A DNA stretch of 64,000 nt from CAXMQZ01 sp963719055 (lineage in GTDB: Bacteria; Acidobacteriota; Thermoanaerobaculia; Multivoradales; JAHEKO01), in the NCBI GenBank assembly GCA_963719055.1, contig CAVRAU010000008.1, positions 434,001 through 498,000 on the forward strand, written 5' to 3'. The notes below the pieces were generated by a model, which saw nothing but the letters and a program-made list of their open reading frames with translations, was not told the origin of the DNA and ran no database searches. Numbering within the stretch: the first letter of the stretch is position 1; the number at the start of each line of letters is the position of its first letter. Position numbers and translations under genes: made by a program. Positions 1 through 10,641 of the stretch are shown piece after piece.

Positions 1-1212
1 GGCCAACGCTCCCAGACTGATCAGGCCAAACACGCCGTGCTCAGCCAACATTCGTGTGAACTCGGTGTGGCCGGCTACACGTTGACCAATAAACGACGCC
101 CTGATCTGAGTAGCCACCCCCGGACCCACACCCAACACCGGGCTCTCCCGCCAGATCTCCAGGTCTGTCTTTGCGATTGCTCCACGCCCAGTGAGACTCG
201 GATTGGTGTATCTCTGAGAGAACCCACCCTGGGTAACTCTTTCCAGCCCTGGAACCAGGACGAACGCGAACAGGCCAGCCATCATGAGACCCGAACTCAG
301 TACGGTCATTTGTTGACGGCTGCTCCTGAAAGCCAGAGCAATTGTCACGGCAAACGCCCCGATAGTCATTGCCAGGCCGGATCGAGAGAAGGTCAAAGCG
401 GCTTGAAACGCTAGAAAGACTGTCAGCGCCCACAAGACCACTCCGCGTTGACCTCGCCACTTCACCATGAATCGATGTTGCAGGACGAGAAGGAGACCCA
501 AGGAAAGGACTGACGCGACCTGGTTGGGTCCATATCCGCCACTAGCGACAAAGTTCGAGGCATCAGAGAAATCGACCTCATCAGCCGTCACTAGGGAACC
601 CAGCGCCACCACTGCGACTCCCACAGCTGGCCCTAGAAAAACCGACATGATCACCCTCGGTTCCATGGCGCGCCGAGATGCTAAAGTGCAGTACCAAAGC
701 GCCAGGAACAGGGCTGCGGGACCAGCCAAGTTGAACGCCATCGCCTGTCGGGCTTCCTCGAGATCCGAGATGCTGCTGAATGTCAGCGGAATGGAGACCA
801 GCAAAGGCAGTAAATACAAGAGACCGAGTACCGGCGGGCGGCGATGGCGTCGCAGAAGAGCCAGGCCAAACAATAGGACAAAAAGGTACTCCCCAAGGAG
901 CCAAGGAACTCGAGCTCCAGACATACGCCAGAGAATCTCCGAACCAGCAATGTAGGCGGCGGTGGTCAGAACCAGTGCCGGGGACCCACTGGCTCCAACC
1001 GCAAGTGCACCGGCAGCAACAACCACCGCGTGCAGGGTCGCAGTCATCGGCAAGCCAGTCATCAACAGAGCGAGCGCCGCGCTGAAACCGAGCCAGGCCA
1101 AGAGTCCAGTGGTTTTCTGAAGGCGGGCCAACCGGCTACGTGGACGCCCTGTATACCTCAGTTGTGGCTTGCCCGACTCCGAACTGGGACCGAGAGACTG
1201 TTGGCGGGTCAT
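1..1212 (-). CDS. O-antigen polymerase/ligase (Wzy/WaaL-type) membrane protein, partial
   Basis: An uninterrupted minus-strand frame begins at the ATG at 1212 and leaves the window at base 1, about 404 codons without a stop. The translation is a run of hydrophobic helices followed by a Wzy_C-like loop: a segment reading TGRGAIAKTDLEIW, then ESPVLGVGPG, then a conserved HTEFTRMLAEHG. These are the hallmarks of O-antigen ligases/polymerases, which join or transfer lipid-linked glycans on the periplasmic face. Its ATG overlaps the stop of the upstream glycosyltransferase by 4 bases (ATGA), so it is the distal gene of a translationally coupled glycan operon. Polymerase versus ligase cannot be told from sequence. 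The C-terminus is missing only because of the window edge. Confidence 0.85.
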   Translation of the reverse strand, partial: MTRQQSLGPSSESGKPQLRYTGRPRSRLARLQKTTGLLAWLGFSAALALLMTGLPMTATLHAVVVAAGALAVGASGSPALVLTTAAYIAGSEILWRMSGARVPWLLGEYLFVLLFGLALLRRHRRPPVLGLLYLLPLLVSIPLTFSSISDLEEARQAMAFNLAGPAALFLALWYCTLASRRAMEPRVIMSVFLGPAVGVAVVALGSLVTADEVDFSDASNFVASGGYGPNQVASVLSLGLLLVLQHRFMVKWRGQRGVVLWALTVFLAFQAALTFSRSGLAMTIGAFAVTIALAFRSSRQQMTVLSSGLMMAGLFAFVLVPGLERVTQGGFSQRYTNPSLTGRGAIAKTDLEIWRESPVLGVGPGVATQIRASFIGQRVAGHTEFTRMLAEHGVFGLISLGALA

Positions 1213-2390
1213 GAATCTGAGATCGCCGGGGATGCGCTCCCCATCAGCGCAGTGTCCATTCTCGTCTTGAAAAGGGCAACGACGTTCATCAAATACTCAT
1301 CGTACGAGAATAGCTGAGCGCTCTCTAGCCCGTTCTTCACAGTGTTGGCCCACGATTCTTCGTTACTCGAGAAGCCGAGAACTGCCCTTGCGAAAGCCTC
1401 GTCATCATCTGGATCTACCACCACGCCCGATCCAGACTCTTCAAAGAACTGAGGAATTGCAGAGACTGCCCCGGCTATCGGTACAACTCCATAGGCCATT
1501 CCCTCCGCAAGCACCTTTGGAAACCCCTCGCTCCGGCTCGGATGCAGAAGGAAATGAGCCTGCCGCAACACAGAAGGGATTTGACTCCGAAGCAAGAAGC
1601 CACGGAATCTCACCTGATCCCCTAGCTTCAGCTCATCCACCAGCCGCTCCAGATCCAGCCTGAGAGGACCATCCCCCACAATCTCCAGGACAAATCTCGA
1701 AGCTTGGTTTGAGAGACGGTTGATCGCGCGAATGGCCACTTCCGCTCCCTTCCCCTCGATCAAGGCCCCAATGTGGACTATTCTCATGGGAGATTCGAGA
1801 CTCTTCTCCCGCGCGCACTTCCGACCTTCTTCGATCTCCATCGTCGTCAAACAGGGGTTCTGAAAGGACGTGACGTGAACGGGCTGTCCCGCCCACTTGC
1901 CGTTGACCGTCACCACCGCACCATGGCCAGATCTTCGCAGTAGCCAGCGCTGGAGCCGATAGGGAAGCCGATCGTGTCCGGATGGCTGCCAATTCCCCGC
2001 GTACTTGACCCACCTCGGTCGCGGCTGTTTCGACAGGAAGAGCATGAGAAGGGCGACCCAGCTTATGCTGGCCGGGCACCGGACATGGATGGCGTCGGCA
2101 TCTCTCATCTCCTTCCGAATTGCCCTTACCCAACCCGGGACTCTCGGCAGAATTCCAGCTTTCTCGAACAAGGAGTCTCCACCTGCTGGCTTCACGGGTC
2201 GAACCCTGACGTTCTTCGCTTGATAGGGCAATGAACTCGCCGGGGGCGCGCCGGGACTCACGGGCGCCAGATGGACAAGCTCGTCCCACAGTGTGGCCAG
2301 ATGATCAATTTCGCGAACTGTTGGCCCCCAACCCACAAAGGAATCGCCCTGGCGATAGTGTGGGGTGTGAGAGACAACCAGTAGTCTCAC
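1209..2390 (-). CDS. GT4-family glycosyltransferase
   Basis: A 393-residue protein with the two-Rossmann GT-B layout of family 4 retaining glycosyltransferases. The N-terminal acceptor half begins MRLLVVSHTP. The C-terminal donor half contains IVHIGALIEGKG, an EIVGDGPLR strand-loop and the EX7E signature in SRSEGFPKVLAEGMA, which binds the nucleotide-sugar diphosphate. It is cytoplasmic or membrane-peripheral and should add one sugar to a lipid-linked repeat unit. It overlaps both neighbours by 4 bases, so it is translationally coupled. The frame is intact. Sugar specificity cannot be predicted. Confidence 0.9.
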   Translation of the reverse strand: MRLLVVSHTPHYRQGDSFVGWGPTVREIDHLATLWDELVHLAPVSPGAPPASSLPYQAKNVRVRPVKPAGGDSLFEKAGILPRVPGWVRAIRKEMRDADAIHVRCPASISWVALLMLFLSKQPRPRWVKYAGNWQPSGHDRLPYRLQRWLLRRSGHGAVVTVNGKWAGQPVHVTSFQNPCLTTMEIEEGRKCAREKSLESPMRIVHIGALIEGKGAEVAIRAINRLSNQASRFVLEIVGDGPLRLDLERLVDELKLGDQVRFRGFLLRSQIPSVLRQAHFLLHPSRSEGFPKVLAEGMAYGVVPIAGAVSAIPQFFEESGSGVVVDPDDDEAFARAVLGFSSNEESWANTVKNGLESAQLFSYDEYLMNVVALFKTRMDTALMGSASPAISDS

Positions 2391-3583
2391 GCAGGAGCCT
2401 CGCTATCCATTCGAAGGTCTTCCACCAGCTGTGCTTCACCGGTCAGTGACCTCAAGACTCTGTCATAGTCATTGGCACGAGATTCCCAACTCTGCTCTGC
2501 CTTCGCTCGCGCCAACGCGGCATCTCCCAGTCTAAGTCTCAACGGGGTGTCTTCGAGAAGACGGATCAAGGCATCAGCAGTGGCTCCGGGGTCGGACTGC
2601 GGAACCACCACTCCTGTCTCACCATCCAAAACTGCCTCCTCAAGTCCTGATCCACTGCTCACGACGGCCGGCTTGCCGCACATGGCTGCCTCGACGACTG
2701 CGATTCCATAACCTTCGAAGTCTCCACTCGACGTATGCTGACTGGTCATCGCGAAGACCTCGCAACTGTTGTAAGCCGCAACGAGGTCCTCTTCCTCTAG
2801 TGGACCGAAAACTCGGACCGCATGAGCGACACCTAGGCTCCCTGCCAGCTCTTGAAGCCGAGGCCGCTCTGAAGGCAGGCCAACCATTGCGTATCGCAAT
2901 TCTGGCACCCGCTCGAGAACTCGAGGCAGAGCTCGGATAACGATCTCCTGGCCCTTGCGAGCCGTAAGATTGCCGACTGTTAGAACGATTCGAGCCCCCG
3001 TCAAGTCGAACCGACTCTTGAAATCCTCCACCACCACTATGTCTTGGACCTCGAACCGTGAGGGATCGGCTCCATTCCCGATCACGAAGGCTGGTACCCG
3101 CCTGACACCTAGACGCCGAAGATGACTCCCCGTATAGAGACTGACAACGACGATGGCGTCCGCTCGATCGAGAGCTCTCTGGGTCAACGCGCGGACCCAT
3201 CTCCGCTTCGCGTCCAGCTCTGTTCCGTGAGTGATCGCGACCCACGGCACTCGGTGTCTGGGGCACGCCCAGGCTGCTACCCAAAGGGCTCGCTGTCCAC
3301 TGGCCAGCACGACATCTGGCCGACTTCGCTCGATAGACCGCTGGACCGCAACCAGCCGATCACGACCTTCTCGCAACGAAGGCTCCACTTCAGGCACAGA
3401 AGTGATCTTGAAAGGCTGATCTGAATTGAAAGCCTCAATCTCCTTCTGGTTCTTGTAGCTCTGAACCGTGACGACCTCGATCTCCCAATCCAGCTTCACG
3501 AGTTCCCTAGCCAATTGATGGGCTTGAACTCCAATCCCCCCTGGACCTGGTGGGAACTCCGTTGAGTGAATCAGAAGCCTCAT
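2387..3583 (-). CDS. GT4-family glycosyltransferase
   Basis: A 398-residue GT-B glycosyltransferase. The N-terminus has the typical glycine-rich acceptor loop (FPPGPGGIGVQAHQLA), followed by a NGADPSRF turn between domains. The donor domain carries LTVGNLTARKGQE and an EX7E motif in EGYGIAVVEAA, then GLEEAVLDGETGVVV. This is the PimB/WcaL-like architecture that transfers hexoses or deoxyhexoses to polyprenyl-linked glycans. It shares 4-base overlaps with the genes on both sides. The frame is intact and full length for the family. Acceptor and donor are unknown. Confidence 0.9.
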   Translation of the reverse strand: MRLLIHSTEFPPGPGGIGVQAHQLARELVKLDWEIEVVTVQSYKNQKEIEAFNSDQPFKITSVPEVEPSLREGRDRLVAVQRSIERSRPDVVLASGQRALWVAAWACPRHRVPWVAITHGTELDAKRRWVRALTQRALDRADAIVVVSLYTGSHLRRLGVRRVPAFVIGNGADPSRFEVQDIVVVEDFKSRFDLTGARIVLTVGNLTARKGQEIVIRALPRVLERVPELRYAMVGLPSERPRLQELAGSLGVAHAVRVFGPLEEEDLVAAYNSCEVFAMTSQHTSSGDFEGYGIAVVEAAMCGKPAVVSSGSGLEEAVLDGETGVVVPQSDPGATADALIRLLEDTPLRLRLGDAALARAKAEQSWESRANDYDRVLRSLTGEAQLVEDLRMDSEAPA

Positions 3584-5235
3584 AACTCGGAACTACCCTG
3601 CGCCTCGTTCTTGAGATAGGGAATCTGGGGAAAGTCTTGCAACAGCCTAGTGGTCTGATGAAAGCGCCAGGCAACTACCAAAAGAGTGTGCGGCAAGAGA
3701 AGACTACCTGCCAAGATCTTCAACACCTTTCGGAGCTTGCTACCCCTAATGACGAATGTCCCAACGATACGAAGAAGCAGCGCCTCCCGCACCTGATGCG
3801 GGCTGAAGTATCGGCGGGCCAAATAGATCTCGGTTGTCGCTGGCAGGTGCCGGTGCAACAAACGAGTGCGACTGCTGGCGTAGGTCACCGCCCGTGCCCC
3901 GTGGGCTCGCAACCCGCCAGATGTTGCGTGATGATGCAGGACCCGAGTCTCGGGATTCAGGACCATAAGCGCCCCGCTGAGATAGACCCGCATCCCAAGA
4001 TCGCCATCGGCCCGCGGCCCATGCTCGTAGGCCAGATCGAACAGCCCCGATCTCTCGAGAGCCGATCGCCTCACTAGTGTGTTGTTGGTCGGGAAGACGT
4101 CGCTCAGCCTGAAGATCCGAAAATCATCAGGCAGCTCCCCGGCCCCCACTTCGTCGGCGACCCCTGACGAGACATCGGCTCCCGTCGCAACTAGCGTATT
4201 CAGATGGCGCTCGATGAGGTCGTCTTCCACCTCGTCATCGTCATCGAGAAAAAGAACATAGTCACCCGTCGCCACCTCGAGCCCTGCGTTTCGCGACGAA
4301 CACTGACCCGGCCGTTCTCGATACAAGACTTCGAGTGGAACACGAGGATGCCGCTCAACCAGATCCTGTCTCCTGCGTTCTGGTTGCGTCTGATCGACCA
4401 CGACCACTTGATCCGGAGGAACGGTCTGAACGGCGATCTGCTCCAGGAGTTTGTCGAGATAGTCATACCGATCAAGAGTTGGAATCAAAACGGTGACCGA
4501 TCCTGGACCAGCGTTTGCTGAGCCTGACGGCATCGCCAATGTACGGCGGCGCTGTTGGCTAGACGCGCTCGCACCAGCCAGTTTCCAAAGTCCCGCAATC
4601 TCCCATGGCTTGATCCGTCGCCCGAGCAAAGCTCTGACCAGGGCCCAACGTGTCCAAAACCTCCCTGCCCTCATCCCCAAGAAGCGGACTTCGTCTGTGA
4701 TTGGAAGCACCGGCGATTCGATTCGTTGGTCGGTACCTACGAGCAGGGGCGAGTAACGCGGTAGGGCTCCCGCCGATGCATAGCGATGCCCCAACTCGAG
4801 AGAGCAGCCCGCAATGGATTCAAACTCGTGACTCGGGCCACCCAGGCGCCGAACCACATCGGTTCGAACTAGACACGCCTCGAGGGAGACCCGCCAAGAG
4901 GATGCTTCAGTCTTCGCTGGGGGATCAGCAGAGAGCATCCAGGTCGGTTTGACATATGAGAGCAATCCAGGGAGACCCGCCATTCCGCGAGCAAGTCCCG
5001 CGTGCCACACATCTCCTGGGTGCTTCAGGACGCCCAGAATAACTTCAGGGTCAGGGGAGCCGAGTTGGGCACTCCACGTCAGGAGGGCATCTGCACTGCC
5101 ATTCGCCAGGAGCCTATCTACTCCCTCCGCCATGGCCGCAGGAGTTTCCTTACAGACGAGACTGTGACCGAGTTCCCAATCTGGGGAACTGTCTGCTCCC
5201 AGGAGGAGAAGATCGACCCGGGGCTCGCTTGTCAC
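3580..5235 (-). CDS. two-domain GT2-like glycosyltransferase
   Basis: A 551-residue protein. From about residue 245 it is a GT-A family 2 glycosyltransferase: SVTVLIPTLDRYDYLDKLL, a QVVVVDQTQ strand, SSRNAGLEVATGDYVLFLDD and a DDDDE metal-binding run, then ERSGLFDLAYEHGPRADGDL acceptor-side residues. The first about 240 residues resemble a degenerate second GT-A fold (a LLLLGAD start and a long helical region) without an obvious DXD, so this half may bind acceptor only. It overlaps both flanking GT genes by 4 bases. The C-terminal 50 residues are basic and hydrophobic and may anchor it to the membrane. Substrate unknown. Confidence 0.85.
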   Translation of the reverse strand: MTSEPRVDLLLLGADSSPDWELGHSLVCKETPAAMAEGVDRLLANGSADALLTWSAQLGSPDPEVILGVLKHPGDVWHAGLARGMAGLPGLLSYVKPTWMLSADPPAKTEASSWRVSLEACLVRTDVVRRLGGPSHEFESIAGCSLELGHRYASAGALPRYSPLLVGTDQRIESPVLPITDEVRFLGMRAGRFWTRWALVRALLGRRIKPWEIAGLWKLAGASASSQQRRRTLAMPSGSANAGPGSVTVLIPTLDRYDYLDKLLEQIAVQTVPPDQVVVVDQTQPERRRQDLVERHPRVPLEVLYRERPGQCSSRNAGLEVATGDYVLFLDDDDEVEDDLIERHLNTLVATGADVSSGVADEVGAGELPDDFRIFRLSDVFPTNNTLVRRSALERSGLFDLAYEHGPRADGDLGMRVYLSGALMVLNPETRVLHHHATSGGLRAHGARAVTYASSRTRLLHRHLPATTEIYLARRYFSPHQVREALLLRIVGTFVIRGSKLRKVLKILAGSLLLPHTLLVVAWRFHQTTRLLQDFPQIPYLKNEAQGSSEL

Positions 5236-6442
5236 CCGGTTGGCTCCCTCTCAAGATCCGAATAGAGGTCAACGAACGCCGCGATCTGCTTCTGAATCGA
5301 GAAGTGCTCCTCGGCTCTCGATCGCGCCTGACGGCTCATCGAAGCTGCTGAGATCTGGATCCTTCGCGAGAAGCGAGACCTTCGGTGAGCCAGGACGTTC
5401 GGATCTCGACGTGGAACCACAAATCCGGTCTCCTCGTCCGACACGTTCTCAGAAAGACCATCCGCATCCGTAGCTACAGATGGGAGTTCATCGCTTGTGC
5501 CTCCACTACCGCGTTGCAGAACCCCTCCGAAACTGCCGAGTGCAGTAAGACGTCCGACGCAAGCATCTTCGTGCGGACGGAGTCAGAGCCCATTGAGCCT
5601 TGCAAAGACACAACCTCTTCAAGACCAAGTTGACTCCGCGCAAATGACAGGGATTCGAAGGCGGTCCCGTCGCCGACGATCTCGTACTGGCAGACCAGCC
5701 CTAGCTCGACGAGTTCTCTGACTGCCAACAACGCATACTCATGGCCCTTCTTCCACTCCAGCCGACCGACGCTGAGAATGCGAAGAGGGCGGTCTGGTGT
5801 GCCGAGAATCTCGTTCGATTCCGCTCTCTCCCCGGACCAGAATTCCAGATCGACAGCCGGGGGGATCAGTCGGTGCTTCTTGTCTTCTGGACAGCCCCTC
5901 GCAATCGCCCTTTTCCAAAGATCTTGTCCAAGAAGGTGAAGGACATCTGCTCGCTCCCATACCTCATCGTAGTATCCCTCCTCCTCAAGGCCACTGAAGT
6001 TCAAATCGTAGCCACGAAAGCTAACGACGACTTTGCAGCCAAGCAGTTCACCAATGTGCATTCTCCCAACCGCCAAAGCACCGAACTCGAAATGTACGAT
6101 GTCAGGAGCCAGGGAGATCATCGGGCTGTCAATCACGAGATGCCTTGCAGAGTAGCGACCATAGCGTAGGACCGAAACTGGCCTTGCCACTGCGGCCGCT
6201 GCCACTGCGATCGGACCTCTCACCAGCGCCTTCCACCTCGGTCGCACGGGCACGGACAAGTGAACCCTTGCCCTGATGTCTGGGAACTCAGCGAGCTCGG
6301 GGAACCTCTGCCATTCCTCGTCATCGCTCCGACTGCAGACCACGTGGACATCGATCCCACAGCCGAGGAGGCCAGCAACCTTTCGCACGATGAACGATTC
6401 CGAGAGCTTCGGAAACGAGGGTACGACCAGGACGACTCTCAT
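5232..6442 (-). CDS. GT4-family glycosyltransferase (one frameshift)
   Basis: The N-terminal frame starts at the ATG at 6442 (MRVVLVVPSFPKLSESFIV), giving a 4-base overlap with the upstream gene, and runs to a stop near 5476. The C-terminal frame (DEETGFVVPRRDPNVLAH to the stop at 5232) is shifted by one base. Joining them near 5488, where AVVEAQAM should continue to a PSVATDADGL strand, restores a normal GT4 protein of about 403 residues with HFEFGALAVGRM, ILSVGRLEWKKG and a SEGFCNAVVEA EX7E motif. The missing base lies in a short A/C run, so consensus error is more likely than decay. It resembles exopolysaccharide glycosyltransferases such as AmsK/WcaL. Confidence 0.8.
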
Positions 6443-7656
6443 GAAGCCGCTCTCGCTCGATTCTGGTCGACCACAGAATGGAGCCAATCCTTCCAAGCAG
6501 CGATCTGCTGTTTCAGGCTGAACTGCTCCAACACTCGATCTCTAGCAGCTCTGCCCATCTCGATCCGGAGTTCTGGGTCGGCCACCAGGCGGGTTATCGC
6601 CTCGGCTATCGCCTTCGGGTCTCGCGGGGGCACGAGGAGGCCCTCTACTCCATCCTGAATCGCCTCGTCCATCCCTCCGACCCTTGTCGAGACCACAGGA
6701 AGCCCGCACGACATAGCTTCAAGCGCTGCGTTGGAAATCCCTTCTGAATAGCTCGACAGCACGAACAGGTCCGCCTGTTGGAGCTCATCTCGCACCCGCT
6801 CTGGGTGTCAGTCGACCCAGCATCTCCACGACGTTTGTCAGTCCGAGGTCCGCGATGGTGTAGGCAACCCGTTGCCTTTCAGGTCCATCACCGATGATCC
6901 GCAGACTCGCTCTAACCCCATTCTTGACTAGTCTCACCCACCGCCAGGAGCAGGGTTTCATATCCCTTCGCCAGATCAGCGAGCCGTTGGCTACCAGGCG
7001 AAGCGGGTCACCAGGTCGAACATCACTACCGGTGGGCGTGAAGAAGTTCGGGTCTACGGCGGGTCGAATCACTCTGATCTTGCCAGGATCGATCCCGTGT
7101 TTCTCGATCACTCGCGCGAGTGCATCCGAGACACTATGGACTCCCGTTGCCTGCTGGAGCGCCTCGAAATAGCGTGACACTTCGTCCGCTCTCCTCGGAT
7201 TGAATGGCGCAATGTTCATCTGGGATCCACGACAACTCACCAGTATCGGTCTCCCCGTCCTGAACATCGACAGGTGAGCTGCTGCAGCTGAATTCCATGG
7301 GAAGTAGAGGACGTCCCACTGTCGCCCGATCAGAGGCGCAAGCCGGCTTACTTCTCGGAACCGGTGCCTACGAGACTGCTCTCGATCCTGAACCAAGAAC
7401 CAATCTCGCCTCCGAAGGCGAGCGCAGAAATGCCTGTGTGGCGCCCAAAACAGCGTGTCCAAGCCTTACTGCCGGCAGAACCTTCCCACCTGGGTGTCCG
7501 AATCCAACGGACTTGCAATCCGCTGGGGCGCACAGGTGTAGCGACTGTGACCTCAACACCTGACTCCGTGAGCCCGAGCAAGAGTCTCTGGAGGAAGGTC
7601 TCTGGAGGCCATGTCAAACCAACAACCAGCAATCGCAGAGGCCTGGACCTATCCAT
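6439..7656 (-). CDS. GT4-family glycosyltransferase (several frameshifts)
   Basis: Three frames together make one GT4 protein of about 405 residues. The N-terminus is read at 7656-7460 (LRLLVVGLTWPPETFLQRLL), the middle at 7462-6785 (PAVDPNFFTP, LRIIGDGPERQRV) and the C-terminus at 6795-6439 (SYSEGISNAALEAMSCGLPV, then GLLVPPRDPKAIAEAI). Within the middle frame a stretch near 6980-6945 reads as nonsense but becomes RRGYETLLLAV in the next frame, so two one-base errors cancel each other at short G runs. The EX7E motif is intact. The start overlaps the upstream asparagine-synthase-like stop by 8 bases. Confidence 0.75.
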
Positions 7657-9490
7657 GAAGCTCCAGCCAAGCCGAGAACGTCAGAAGCATCGAAACCGTG
7701 TAGCCAAGCGCCGGATCACGATCCATCCTCTGAAATCGAGCTACCAACTGTTCGATCTCATGCTTGGGAAGCAGATCGTGTATCCGAAGACCCTTGCGCA
7801 ACAGCCACTCCTGAAGACCCTCGGCGCCCTCCGTTCCCAGTAGCTGAATCTCCCAGTTCCTCTCTGGCTGGCTGCTTCCCCGGAGCATTCTGACCGCCTT
7901 CTTGATCGCTCTTCTTGGGAGGTGCAGGGTGTTGAAACGATGGTAGGTGAACAGATCGGCATCGTACTGCTGCCATTTGATTCGCGCCAGGTCTGGGGCG
8001 TATCGCTTCAGGAACTCGACTTGGAGTTTTCGACCCTCGAGCCATCGGCTCGGAACTGCACCAAGGACATCGGTGACTCGCGTATCGAAGAACGGAAGAC
8101 GCGGAAACACAGCGGCCTGGTACATCCTGAGGCTAGCCAGAGTCCAACGAAACCCCCAGGTCTCGGTCTTGAGAGCTTTGAGCCGGAAGTCCGGCTCGTG
8201 GTCTTCGGGAATCTTGCACAATTGATCCTGGAGAATCGACTTCAGGAGGTGACGCGGCTCTTCACTAGAGAGCTGGGGTACGCAGAGGTTGTCTACAAGC
8301 CAGTCCCCGCCTCTCTTCCACATCTTGTTGATGGCCAGTTGAGCCAACCGCTGGTCGGAAGCCTGCTCTAGACCCACGCCTGGACTGTCCAGCCATACAT
8401 CACCCCAATGAGCGGCAATTAGCCAATCTGCTCGCTGAGCCAGCTCGTCTGTCACAGCCGCCTGCCGACACTGGGTGATGTCCTGAAATCCCTCCACGCA
8501 GTTCATGACCTCTGGCAACCTGTCGAAGAGATACGGTCGAATCTCATACGTCGAGTGCTGAAGGCAACGAGCCTTGGCGATTCGACTAGCGATGGCCGTC
8601 TCAACCGAATCGGTCCCATAACCGTATGACAAGGACCAGACACGACCGGAATCGACATTCGTCGGGCCCGATTGCGGCCACGGTGCTGCGCGAGTCAAGG
8701 CCACCGGAGATCGGGACTGCCACCCGTCCGTCGTCCAGCATCTCTCGCATCACCTCTAAGAAGGTGTCGCCGAAGGCTTCAAGAGCCTCATCCTCCGACT
8801 CGAAGTTCTGGGCCGTTGCAGGCCATGACCAGTAGCGGTCCTGCTGAACCGTCGCGCCGTGGTCATCGAACACGTAGTGAGTTGCCGGCTCAAGAATTCG
8901 GACCTCTTCGTAGTAGGTCCTGTTGCCCGGGAAAAAACCCGTTCCAAAGAACCCTGTAATTCCTGTCCAATCGAGCTGTCTACTGGAAACCGCCGCTGCC
9001 ACTGCGGGGAAGAACGTACCAACAGCAGTGCCTTGCTTTCCTCTTCCGTGGTATCCGTGAACTGTGCCGAACCGATCCGTCAATACAATCAGTCTTCGCG
9101 TGTCTTCGTCGACGCCGACTAGCAAGAAGTGACCACTAAGGGTATTGGGGTTCTCTTCTCCAGCAAAGATGCGCGAAACCACCTTCTTGAGGCGAACGCC
9201 GACCATAGAGTTGTCCTAGTAGAAATATCGTCCATCTATGATCCGTCCACCGAACTACTGGGAACCCAGACCACCTTGCTACCGGGTCCTGACTCCAGAC
9301 TCTCCAGTACTTTCCCCCCAGGCTGCGCACTTCCGCCTGCGATCGAAAAAGCGGGGAGAGTGAACCTGTGCCAGCGGTAACCAGCAGGTCTCCCAAGGTG
9401 TGAGCTGTCGCCACCCAGGATATCGGAGTGGCTCATCTGCCCCTTGGTCCCTGAAGAACCGAGTTGAGTTGTGGGAAGTGCCCAAGACAC
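7649..9490 (-). CDS. asparagine-synthase-like amidotransferase (frameshifted)
   Basis: The synthetase half contains the PP-loop ATP pyrophosphatase motif VPISGGLDSRSTVAAI and the following helix, then switches frame near 8640 to WSLSYGYGTDSVETAIA and continues to the stop at 7649. The preceding half (9206 downward) has LVGVDEDTRRLIVLTDRFGT and ILEPATHYVF, typical of the AsnB N-terminal glutaminase fold. Upstream of 9206 the frame is broken again and no N-terminal MC catalytic cysteine is visible, so the true start is uncertain (about 9490-9530). Such genes are common in polysaccharide clusters, where they probably amidate or otherwise modify a sugar or lipid rather than make asparagine. C-terminal length is normal. 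Confidence 0.7.
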
Positions 9491-9534
9491 CAGTTCTCAT
9501 CCGAAGAATGGGTACCAAATGGGTCTCCGAGATC

Positions 9535-10641
9535 TCACCTGGACAGGACTTCATCGTAAAGCGCCATATACCGCTGCGCCTCGTGTGAAGTCGAGAAGTA
9601 CTCTTCACAAGTTGCCCTGCTCGCTTCTCCCAGCTGCTTTCGGAGTTCGCCAGAAGAAGCAAGACGACTCAGGGCAGCCGCCAAAGCCCTCGGATCTTCT
9701 GGCGAAACGTAGGAGACCGTTCCTGCCATGTTTGATCAAGTCACGATTTCCTGGAATGTCCGTTGCAATGCAAGCCACTCCGGTAGACATCGCCTCCAAC
9801 AGCGAAACAGGGCAGCCTTCCATCCGCCCCCGGCCAAGCGTGGGGAGTACGAAGACATCAAGGTCCCGCAAGAATTCGGCGATGTCTTCTCTCAATCCAA
9901 CCGCGACGACTCGATCACCCAGATCGAGATGTTCGATCTGCTGGCTTAGCATTGCGGCGTACTCCACGATCATCAATCCGACCTGCAAGTAGCACCTGTA
10001 GGTCTGGACCAGCGCTGCTGCCTGCTCCAGCGTCAGCTGCCCTTTCACGGGTAACAGGTGAGCAACACATCCTACTCTGATCGTTCCTGCAGATTCAGTC
10101 CTTTCCACCGATGGTGAGAAGCCCTCGACATCAACACCCGACGGCACGTATCGGGCCTTCCGCCTAAGTCGTTTGGAATCGAAGAATTCTTCCAGCATGT
10201 CTCGGTTTTGAGCAGCAATCCCACTCGCCAGGAGAGACCTCAACAGCCAAGACCTCCGATTCCAGCTCATACTCTTTTTGGTGAATACCCAAGCTCTCGC
10301 GCCTGAGAGTCGTGCTACCAACGGTTCCGTGTAGTCATCGAGATAGTGAAAAGAGTGCCAAACTGCGAATCCTCCTCCACGAAACTGTCTGGACCTACGA
10401 AGTACACGCCATGCCAACGAGATCCGAGGGCTCGCAGGTACCGTGGCTTTCGGCTTCGATTATTGTTACGCCCATCGCTCGGAGATCGTCCTCGACTGGA
10501 ACATCTCCCAAGCGCGAAACACATACTGACGGTTCAAACCGAGTTCTATCCAGCTTCGAAATGATTTGAAACAGAAAACTGCCCTGAACCCGCGGTAACA
10601 AAGTTGGGCAACGTATAAAGAACTCTAGTGGGACGACTCAT
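9535..10641 (-). CDS. GT4-family glycosyltransferase (frameshifted)
   Basis: The best start is the ATG at 10641 (SRPTRVLYTLPNFVTAGSG), 4 bases into the next gene's stop. A shift near 10580 leads to FQIISKLDRTRFEPSVC, another near 10400 to FAVWHSFHYLDDY, and a third near 9725 to the C-terminus ending at 9535 (VSPEDPRALAAALSRLASS). The central frame holds PSGVDVEGFSP, IRVGCVAHLLPVKGQ and the EX7E segment EGCPVSLLEAMSTGV, typical of GT4 enzymes. Expected length is about 368 residues. All conserved motifs survive, so one-base errors rather than gene decay are favoured. Confidence 0.75.
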
